From: CAZTLI01 sp964614375
GTDB taxonomy: Bacteria > Chloroflexota > Anaerolineae > Aggregatilineales > Phototrophicaceae
DNA length: 18,122 nucleotides
Assembly: GCA_964614375.1 (NCBI GenBank)
Contig: CAZTLI010000054.1
Span: 1 to 18,122, forward strand
Direction: 5' to 3'
Shown here: in pieces, positions 12,864-18,122 of the stretch
Position numbering within the stretch: the first letter of the stretch is position 1
How the letters are laid out: every line of letters begins with the position of its first letter
Notes under the pieces: generated by a model
What the model saw: only the letters and a program-made list of their open reading frames with translations
Told to the model about the DNA's origin: nothing
Databases searched by the model: none
Made by a program: the position numbers and the translations under genes

Positions 12864-13403
12864 ATGACTGAGTTACCATCTGACTTCGATCCAAACAGCG
12901 ATGATTATATTCGTGAGGTTATAGAACACGAACCCGCATCCACAGAACGCAGCTTATCCCGGCGGATGGCGTTGCAAGCCTTATATGAGATAGACAGCGC
13001 CCGCCATCCTGTCGGACTTGTCATCGCGGCATTGTTGGAGGCGCGCCCGGTGTCCAATAAGATTGCCAATTATATGCGCCGTCTCGTCGAGGGTGTTATC
13101 CAGAATCGTGTCCAGTTAGATACATTGATTCAGGGCTATGCGTTGGAGTGGCCGCTCGATCAAGTCGCGATTATTGACCGCAATATTCTACGTCTGGCGG
13201 TATATGAACTGGCAACACGCCCACAGCTCGCGGTGGGTGTCGGTATAGATGAAGCGGTGGAATTGGCGAAGTTGTTCGGTTCAGACAGCACACCCCGCTT
13301 TGTGAATGGTGTTCTGGGCGCGATGCTGGGTAAGGTGAACGACGTGCGCGATCTATTCGCCACAGAACAAACCGATGACGATGATGAGGATGGTTCATCA
13401 TGA
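12864..13403 (+). CDS. nusB: Transcription antitermination protein NusB
   Basis: NusB joins NusE (S10) on boxA RNA to prevent early termination, chiefly in rRNA operons. The all-helical NusB fold is shown by RRMALQALYEID, RRLVEGVIQNRVQLDTLIQ, IDRNILRLAVYELA and the C-terminal signature DEAVELAKLFGSDSTPRFVNGVLGAM. It has an acidic N-terminal extension of about 30 residues and an acidic tail (TDDDDEDGSS), both longer than the core family. I use the ATG at 12864 (179 aa); GTG at 12822 with AAGGA nine bases upstream would add 14 residues and is a real alternative. Its stop overlaps the next gene's ATG (ATGA), coupling it to the Tat genes. Confidence 0.93.
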   Translation: MTELPSDFDPNSDDYIREVIEHEPASTERSLSRRMALQALYEIDSARHPVGLVIAALLEARPVSNKIANYMRRLVEGVIQNRVQLDTLIQGYALEWPLDQVAIIDRNILRLAVYELATRPQLAVGVGIDEAVELAKLFGSDSTPRFVNGVLGAMLGKVNDVRDLFATEQTDDDDEDGSS

Positions 13404-13891
13404 ATATACTAGGCATAGGGACCTGGGAACTCATTGCCATATTTATAATTATGTTACTTGTTGCTGGCCCGGAACGGATGATTCGATGGGCATACTATAT
13501 AGGTCGCTTTGCGGGGCAGGCGCGCCGCTGGTGGGCACAGACAATGGATGTGTTCCAGCAAGAATTCAATAAAGCCGGTATTGATGTCGAATTACCCAAA
13601 TCCATTCCCAATCGGCGTAATTTATCCAAGCGGATGGGCAAAGAATTGACCAAACTCACGGGCCCCATACGCGAACCGCTCGATGAGATAGACGCAGCAA
13701 TGAGCGAGGTTAAAGAGTCTGTTGCCCCTGCCAACCCGACGACGCCAGCAAAATCGCCTGCAAAAGTCGCGTCCAATGGACACAGTACAAAAGGTGATAG
13801 CGGCGCGTTTGGCACATGGTCGCAACATGACGATGCTAAACGACGCGGTTTTGGCACATGGTCGCAGCCCGGCGACTCAGATGACGAATAG
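13400..13891 (+). CDS. Twin-arginine translocase subunit TatA/TatB-like
   Basis: Membrane subunit of the Tat pathway for exporting folded proteins. The N terminus fits: GIGTWELIAIFIIMLLVAGPERM gives one short transmembrane helix and the Gly-Pro-Glu hinge, followed by an amphipathic helix (WAYYIGRFAGQARRW). The GPERM sequence and 163-residue length lean to TatB. The C-terminal half is a Pro/Ala/Lys linker (about 110-132) ending in two copies of FGTWSQ 14 residues apart and an acidic DSDDE tail, which I do not know from standard TatA or TatB. It is translationally coupled to nusB (4-bp overlap) and lies 6 bp before tatC. Confidence 0.82.
   Translation: MNILGIGTWELIAIFIIMLLVAGPERMIRWAYYIGRFAGQARRWWAQTMDVFQQEFNKAGIDVELPKSIPNRRNLSKRMGKELTKLTGPIREPLDEIDAAMSEVKESVAPANPTTPAKSPAKVASNGHSTKGDSGAFGTWSQHDDAKRRGFGTWSQPGDSDDE
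13808..13866 (+). repeat. Intragenic 17-bp direct repeat encoding FGTWSQ
   Basis: TTTGGCACATGGTCGCA occurs exactly at 13808-13824 and 13850-13866, a period of 42 bp (14 codons), so the tail motif GFGTWSQ repeats in frame at the C terminus of the TatA/B protein. Identity at the DNA level suggests a recent duplication or selection on the motif. Confidence 0.85.
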
Positions 13892-13897
13892 GGGTAG

Positions 13898-14767
13898 ATG
13901 ATGTCTCGGTTGCTTTCACCTATTCGCGCGTTGTTTCGTTTGCCGCTGCGTCTAATTCAAGCCCCATTCGCTGGCTTTTCCACCGCTATCCAGGCCGATG
14001 ATTCGGTATTTGACCCCGAAGAACCCTACCAGATGTCGTTTGACGATTTCATGGCGAATCTGCGCGAATTGCGCTCGCATGTGTTTAAGGCCGCGATTGC
14101 CCTGGTGATAGGCACAGTGATCGGCTTTGCACTGGCGGGGCCGGGTCTGGATTATCTGCGGCAGCCCTATTGCAATGCCATTCCGCCCGATGTGCCCTGC
14201 CGTCTGGTGAGTTTGGGGCCAACGGGGTCGATTGTTGTCTATTTTCGCGTATCGTTGTTGATTGGCGGGATGATTGCCATTCCCGTGATCACATACCAAT
14301 TTTTGTCTTTCATCATGGTCGGCCTCAAAACCAGCGAACGACGTATTATTATTTATTCTCTTCCACCAATTACGGTGCTGTTCCTGTTAGGCGCGGCATT
14401 TGCGTGGTTTGTCTTGATGCCCCCTGCGATTACTTTCCTCGAAGGGTTTCAAACCGATATTTTTAGCCCGGAATGGACAGGCGACCTGTATTTGAGCTTT
14501 GTAACGGCGCTCATCTTTTGGATGGGCGTGGCGTTCGAGACTCCGCTTGTCTTTTTTGTGCTGGGACTGATGGGGATGGTCACACCTCGCGCGCTGGTGC
14601 AAAGCTGGCGATTGGCGGTGATTGCGGCGGCGGTTGCAGCGGCATTCATTACCCCAACAATTGACCCCGTGAATATGTTCCTCGTGATGGGGCCACTGCT
14701 GGCGTTATACGTGCTGAGTATTTTCCTCGTCGTGCTGGCACAGCGTTTTGCCAAATTACGAACGTAA
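13898..14767 (+). CDS. tatC: Sec-independent protein translocase TatC
   Basis: Receptor subunit of the Tat complex that binds twin-arginine signal peptides; six-helix inner-membrane protein. After an unusually long N-terminal region (about 45 residues) comes SFDDFMANLRELRSHVFKA, matching the cytoplasmic HLxELR signature. YFRVSLLIGGMIAIPVITYQF and GLKTSERR match the helix 2-3 region, GVAFETPLVFFVLGLMGMVTP carries the conserved Glu of the fourth helix region, and FITPTIDPVNMFLVMGPLLALY is the typical C-terminal segment. The family's LYE near the end reads LYV here. It lies 6 bp after the TatA/B gene. ATGs at 13898 and 13901 are both possible. No clear terminator was found before sat. Confidence 0.95.
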   Translation: MMSRLLSPIRALFRLPLRLIQAPFAGFSTAIQADDSVFDPEEPYQMSFDDFMANLRELRSHVFKAAIALVIGTVIGFALAGPGLDYLRQPYCNAIPPDVPCRLVSLGPTGSIVVYFRVSLLIGGMIAIPVITYQFLSFIMVGLKTSERRIIIYSLPPITVLFLLGAAFAWFVLMPPAITFLEGFQTDIFSPEWTGDLYLSFVTALIFWMGVAFETPLVFFVLGLMGMVTPRALVQSWRLAVIAAAVAAAFITPTIDPVNMFLVMGPLLALYVLSIFLVVLAQRFAKLRT

Positions 14768-14832
14768 CAAATCTGCGTCAAAAATCCGCATACAGTCTTA
14801 ATGTTTCGCGCCTGCATTTTCATGTAGAGTCA

Positions 14833-14841
14833 TGCTACAAT
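14833..14841 (+). promoter_or_regulatory. Extended -10 promoter for sat
   Basis: TGCTACAAT at 14833-14841 is an extended -10 element (TGn plus TACAAT, five of six). No good -35 was found at the right distance. A start near 14848 gives a leader of about 36 bases containing GAGGGA (14869-14874), nine bases before the ATG at 14884. This makes an upstream TTG start at 14851 unlikely. Confidence 0.5.
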
Positions 14842-14883
14842 GCCCCGCTGTTGTTTCCACAATGTTGTGAGGGATTTTCTGTT

Positions 14884-16065
14884 ATGACGCAAAATCGTAC
14901 CCAGGTACGCCTGATTGCGCCGCATGGCGGCACGCTGGTGAACCGTCTGGTGGATGATGAAAACAAAGCCGTTTTGCAGCAGCGGGCTGCCGGTGCGCCA
15001 GTTGTGCAACTCTCGGCAGTATCGTTGTCTGATCTGGAATTGATTGCAACGGGCGTGTTTAGTCCATTACAGGGGTTTATGAAGCAAGCGGATTATACAT
15101 CGGTGGTGCATGATATGCACTTGTGTAATGGCTTGCCGTGGACAATTCCGATTACGCTGCCCGTTGACCTAACAACTGCGGACAGTCTCCAACCCGGGCA
15201 AGACGTGGCGTTAGCAGATGAAAATGGCGCGGTTGTGGCTGTGCTCGAATTGGCTGAAAAATTCACTTATGACAAGTCGGTTGAGGCCGAAAATGTCTAT
15301 CGCACGACGGACGAAGCCCATCCCGGAGTCGCGCGGGTTTATGCACAGGGCGAGGTATATCTCGCGGGCGATGTGTGGATGTTTGAACTGCCGCAGCCGC
15401 CATTCCCGGCGATTTATCGCACACCCGCCCAGACGAGAGCCATATTTGCCGAACGTGGTTGGCGACGAGTCGCAGCCTTTCAGACACGCAACCCAATTCA
15501 TCGCGCGCATGAATATTTACAAAAATGTGCGCTCGAAATGGCGGATGGCTTGATGCTGCATCCACTTGTTGGCGAAACCAAGGGCGATGACATCGCTGCC
15601 GACATCCGCATCGAAAGCTATGAAGTCGTCATCAATCATTATTATCCGCAAGATCGTGTGCTGTTAACCGCATTTCCAGCGGCGATGCGTTATGCAGGCC
15701 CGCGTGAGGCGATTTTCCATGCCATTTGCCGCAAAAATTATGGTTGTACCCATTTCATCGTCGGGCGTGACCATGCAGGCGTCGGTGGTTATTATGGGAC
15801 GTATGACGCGCAGTTGATTTTCGATGAATTTGACCCGGCGGCGATTGGCATCACGCCACTGCTTTTTGAACACGCTTTCTACTGCCGCGATTGTGGGGGG
15901 ATTGTCACCGCCAAGACCTGCCCCCATGATAAGGAATCATGGCTGCATCTCAGCGGCACACAGGTGCGCGAAAAATTGTCCGCAGGGCAGCTGCTGCCTG
16001 TTGAATTTACGCGGCCTGAAGTCAGTGAGGTGCTCATTCGTGGGATGCGAAATGGGAAAAGTTAG
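14884..16065 (+). CDS. sat: Sulfate adenylyltransferase (ATP sulfurylase)
   Basis: Forms adenosine 5'-phosphosulfate (APS) and pyrophosphate from ATP and sulfate. This is the single-chain type related to APS-kinase-fused enzymes, not CysDN. Key sites: an N-terminal PUA-like region with LSDLELIATGVFSPLQGFM, QTRNPIHRAH at 200-209 (the QxRNPxHxxH nucleotide motif), GRDHAG at 294-299, and CRDCGGIVTAKTCPHD at 334-349, a C-x2-C-x8-C-x-H zinc site as in Thermus-type enzymes. Length (393 residues) is normal for the form without a kinase domain. Start ATG 14884 behind GAGGGA. The kinase follows as a separate gene 101 bp downstream, so the pair makes PAPS. The direction is taken as assimilatory, since no aprAB or dsr gene is in the window. 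Confidence 0.95.
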   Translation: MTQNRTQVRLIAPHGGTLVNRLVDDENKAVLQQRAAGAPVVQLSAVSLSDLELIATGVFSPLQGFMKQADYTSVVHDMHLCNGLPWTIPITLPVDLTTADSLQPGQDVALADENGAVVAVLELAEKFTYDKSVEAENVYRTTDEAHPGVARVYAQGEVYLAGDVWMFELPQPPFPAIYRTPAQTRAIFAERGWRRVAAFQTRNPIHRAHEYLQKCALEMADGLMLHPLVGETKGDDIAADIRIESYEVVINHYYPQDRVLLTAFPAAMRYAGPREAIFHAICRKNYGCTHFIVGRDHAGVGGYYGTYDAQLIFDEFDPAAIGITPLLFEHAFYCRDCGGIVTAKTCPHDKESWLHLSGTQVREKLSAGQLLPVEFTRPEVSEVLIRGMRNGKS

Positions 16066-16166
16066 TTCGGCCTGGAATTTGTCTTTAATCGGCTAAAATG
16101 CCGTCTTGTATACAGCACAGCGGGGCGCATTGCCCCTGAGACACATAAGTTGGAGAACACATCACT

Positions 16167-16715
16167 ATGATCAATCATCCCGGTTTCGTCATCTGGTTTA
16201 CAGGTCTGTCTGGCGCGGGTAAAACGACACTGGCTGTCGCGCTGGAAAAAGAACTCAAGGCACGCGGTGTCCGTGTAGAACGCCTGGATGGTGATACGGT
16301 ACGCAAGAGCCTGACCGCAGATTTAGGTTTTTCCAAAGCAGACCGTGACACGAATATCGAACGGGTGACCTTCGTCGCCAAGCTGCTCAGTCGCAACAAT
16401 GTCGGTGTACTGGCGTCGTTCATTTCGCCCTATGCCGAAACCCGTGATTATGTGCGCGATGAAACGACGAATTTCATTGAGGTATTCGTCGATGCGCCGT
16501 TGGAAGTATGTGCAGAGCGCGATGTGAAGGGCCTCTATGCCAAAGCCTTCGCGGGTGAACTCAAGAATTTTACGGGTGTCAGTGACCCTTATGAAAATCC
16601 CGAAAACCCGGATATTCGTGTGCCGACACATGAAGAAACCGTTGAAGAATCGGTCAATCGGGTATTGACATGGCTGGAAGAACACGAATTCATCCCGGCG
16701 CGAGTGACCCTGTAG
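16167..16715 (+). CDS. cysC: Adenylyl-sulfate kinase
   Basis: Phosphorylates APS to PAPS for sulfate assimilation or sulfotransfer. The 182 residues contain the Walker A loop GLSGAGKTT at 13-21, RLDGD at 39-43, DRDTNIERV at 59-67, FISPYAETR at 85-93 with the conserved Ser of APS kinases at 87, and the lid GLYAKAFAGELKNFTGVSDPYENP. ATG 16167 has GGAG 11 bases upstream. It follows sat by 101 bp. The gap holds TATACA (16109-16114), a possible -10, and a GGGGC/GCCCC hairpin (16122-16136) in the leader, so some independent expression is possible. It ends before a terminator shared with the convergent ATPase. Confidence 0.95.
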   Translation: MINHPGFVIWFTGLSGAGKTTLAVALEKELKARGVRVERLDGDTVRKSLTADLGFSKADRDTNIERVTFVAKLLSRNNVGVLASFISPYAETRDYVRDETTNFIEVFVDAPLEVCAERDVKGLYAKAFAGELKNFTGVSDPYENPENPDIRVPTHEETVEESVNRVLTWLEEHEFIPARVTL

Positions 16716-16748
16716 ACGACGCGCTGCGGTTTCGCATAGCCAATAGAA

Positions 16749-16779
16749 AACGGCGTGTAGACTCGCTCTGCACGCCGTT
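16749..16779. terminator. Bidirectional terminator between cysC and the ATPase
   Basis: AACGGCGTG (16749-16757) pairs perfectly with CACGCCGTT (16771-16779); TAGA/TCTG extend it by four pairs including one G-T wobble, leaving a CTCGC loop. The minus strand continues TTTTCT after the stem, the plus strand TTATTGTTG, so it can stop transcription from both convergent genes, best for the ATPase. Confidence 0.85.
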
Positions 16780-16804
16780 ATTGTTGCCGCTGGTGTCAAC
16801 GCGG

Positions 16805-17896
16805 CTAGGTAGACGCGACAGGCGTCACCAGTTCATCCACCCGTTCACGCTGGATGACGAGCTTCTCAATCTCAACCGCGAACAGGATGACCGCGCCAAG
16901 CAGGAACGATAGGAACATCTCGCCTGCTGTCAGCGGGGCGGTTTCAAACATATTCTGGAAAAACGGCACATAAACCACCAGCAGTTGCAGCAAAAAGGTT
17001 GATAATACAGCCCAGAACAACAACCGGTTGTTTCTGAACCATACCTTGAAGAACGTGATTTTGTCGCCTGCGTGGATTGCCATCACTTCAAACATTTGCG
17101 TGAAGGCCAGCACCGTGAAGGCGATGGTACGCGGTATACGCTCCGCAGCACCGATGAGTCCCTCGCCACTTTCTTCAAACGAAATTTCACCGCTGAGTTC
17201 GCTTTCCAGCTCCATCCGACGCTGGTCTACCGTCATCGTGCGCCAGTCTTCCGGGATTTCGGCATTGTCGAGCACAACGGTTTGAAGCTCGTCATAGCTG
17301 AGATTTTCCAATCCGAGCGTTTCGCTGAAGGGTTCCATTCCATAGGCACTGAAGCCATAGAGATAGCCGATCAGCGTAACGATAGCGATGACGATACCAA
17401 CCCAGATAATGTGTCGGCCTGTGCCGCCTGCAAAAATACTCTCGCCGACGGGTCGTGGTTTGCGTTCCATGACATCGGGTTCGGATGGTTCAAAGCCTAA
17501 TGCGATTGCGGGTAGACCATCGGTAACGAGGTTAATCCACAAAATCTGAATAGCCAGCAGCGGCACTTTAAGGCCGACCATAATCGCCACGAACATCACC
17601 AGAATTTCGCCAATGTTGGAACTGAGCAGATATTTGATGAATTTCTTGATGTTATCATAGATAGCGCGACCCTCTTCAACGGCTGCGACGATAGAGGCAA
17701 AATTGTCGTCGGTCAGCACCATTGCCGCGGCGCCTTTGCTGACGTCCGTCCCGGTGATTCCCATCGCGACACCAATATCGGCCTGTTTGAGCGCAGGGGC
17801 GTCGTTTACGCCATCGCCCGTCATGGCGACAATTTGACTTTCGCGTTGGAGGATTTGCACCAGTTTGAGTTTATGTTGGGGCGATACCCGGGCAAA
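16805..17896 (-). CDS. P2-type cation-transporting ATPase, C-terminal part only
   Basis: C-terminal part of a calcium-type (SERCA/PMCA-like) ion pump. From the left of the protein: FARVSPQHKLKLVQ, the hinge TGDGVNDAPALKQADIGVAMG of the P domain, GRAIYDNIKKFIKYLLSSNIGEI (transmembrane helix 5 region), ILWINLVTDGLPAIALGFEP (helix 6 ion site), then the Cation_ATPase_C helices. The loop after helix 7 is long, with an acidic insert of roughly 70 residues (SETLGLENLSYDELQ to EESGEGL). Everything upstream is missing: actuator domain, DKTGT site and nucleotide-binding domain. Homology ends at about 17893 and none of the three minus frames continues it, so the break is not a simple frameshift. The gene is truncated or joined to foreign sequence. 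Confidence 0.88.
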   Translation of the reverse strand, partial: FARVSPQHKLKLVQILQRESQIVAMTGDGVNDAPALKQADIGVAMGITGTDVSKGAAAMVLTDDNFASIVAAVEEGRAIYDNIKKFIKYLLSSNIGEILVMFVAIMVGLKVPLLAIQILWINLVTDGLPAIALGFEPSEPDVMERKPRPVGESIFAGGTGRHIIWVGIVIAIVTLIGYLYGFSAYGMEPFSETLGLENLSYDELQTVVLDNAEIPEDWRTMTVDQRRMELESELSGEISFEESGEGLIGAAERIPRTIAFTVLAFTQMFEVMAIHAGDKITFFKVWFRNNRLLFWAVLSTFLLQLLVVYVPFFQNMFETAPLTAGEMFLSFLLGAVILFAVEIEKLVIQRERVDELVTPVAST

Positions 17897-18122
17897 GCAG
17901 TTCGTCGTGAGGCGCGAGACTGACCGTGCGGCCTCCGGAGAACGAGAAGGTGTCGATTATGTCGGTCTCTGCCCCGGGGACGGAGAACGAGTTCGTCATG
18001 GAAAAACTGCCGAGCATGCCCGGAGGTGCTGCCGTGCCCAGACTCACTCCGGTGATGGAGTCTGCGGCGTACACGCTCGCCGCAATACTCGTGAAGCACA
18101 CAATGAGAGCCACCCAACGCTT
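17871..18122 (-). CDS. N-terminal fragment of an unrelated secreted protein
   Basis: The minus strand from the window edge is open in one frame to a TAA at 17873-17871. It starts inside a probable signal peptide: KRW, a hydrophobic core VALIVCFTSIAASV, and an AxA-like cleavage site VYA before ADSITG. The mature part is Ser/Gly/Thr-rich (GSFSMTNSFSVPG, DTFSFSGG), as in exported or surface proteins. Codon choice (many CTC, TCC, GGA, TTC) differs from neighbouring genes. The true start lies beyond the edge. The last residues, after about SLAPHDEL, overlap the ATPase-coding bases in another frame and are probably artefactual. Family not recognised. Confidence 0.45.
   Translation of the reverse strand, partial: KRWVALIVCFTSIAASVYAADSITGVSLGTAAPPGMLGSFSMTNSFSVPGAETDIIDTFSFSGGRTVSLAPHDELLCPGIAPT
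17893..17915. other. Junction between ATPase sequence and foreign sequence
   Basis: To the left the minus strand encodes canonical P-type ATPase residues (ARVSPQHK). To the right no ATPase frame exists and a different coding frame with a signal peptide appears. The exact breakpoint cannot be fixed; it lies within about 20 bp of 17900. Assembly chimera or real recombination are both open; being about 220 bp from the edge favours a chimera. Confidence 0.6.

Noticed and set aside
14768..14800. Terminator after tatC (TGCG...CGCA)
   Set aside because: The stem is only four pairs and is not followed by a T-run.
14851..14883. Longer N terminus for ATP sulfurylase
   Set aside because: It would begin with TTG at the predicted transcription start; the ATG at 14884 has GAGGGA at proper spacing.
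16092..16104. CGGC-TAAAAT-GCCG as terminator or riboswitch stem after sat
   Set aside because: Only four pairs, no T-run, and no larger conserved fold recognised around it.
17821..18117. 98-residue minus-strand frame at the right edge
   Set aside because: Its Arg/His-rich translation looks like an out-of-frame reading; the overlapping frame has a credible signal peptide.

Overview
The window reads as a bacterial chromosome segment of roughly even base composition. It carries mostly core genes, most probably from a member of the Chloroflexota (Anaerolineae-like). That placement rests on gene style: a FakA/DegV cassette beside rpe, Kv-beta-type aldo/keto reductases, and a nusB-tat operon. It is an inference from memory, not a search.

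Layout, left to right. (1) 7-4146, minus strand: an operon transcribed rpe, fakA, degV, degV, with overlapping or touching ends and a good promoter before rpe. FakA with two DegV/FakB proteins makes a complete fatty acid kinase cassette. (2) 4233-6480, plus strand: two tandem aldo/keto reductase paralogues. They are separated by a spacer bounded by inverted repeats and end in a 19-bp tandem repeat that starts inside the second gene. (3) 6556-8916: a ComEC/Rec2 DNA-uptake channel whose C-terminal metallo-beta-lactamase domain has lost its usual ligand motif. It converges on a four-helix membrane protein (8913-9329) and the two genes share a TTAA stop. (4) 9440-11677: a HAD phosphatase and a YihY membrane protein diverge from a very tight 19-bp gap, followed by a SET-domain methyltransferase. 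(5) 11678-12863: a small-gene island on the minus strand. It holds two short proteins sharing a YRxExLxxAENxRL motif and a self-contained unit for a 31-residue peptide with promoter, strong ribosome site and intrinsic terminator. It also holds operator-like repeats. (6) 12864-14767, plus strand: nusB, a TatA/B protein with a repeated FGTWSQ tail, and tatC, tightly coupled. (7) 14884-16715: sat and cysC, which together convert sulfate to PAPS. (8) 16805-17896, minus strand: the C-terminal part of a P2-type cation ATPase, facing cysC across a shared terminator.

The last 230 bases or so do not fit. The ATPase homology stops abruptly near 17893, and the minus strand beyond reads as the start of an unrelated secreted protein with different codon use. 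This is either an assembly chimera at the edge or a real rearrangement that truncated the ATPase.

The least explained material is the small-gene island, the degenerate ComEC nuclease domain and the TatA tail repeats. No tRNA, rRNA, CRISPR array, insertion sequence or prophage gene was seen.
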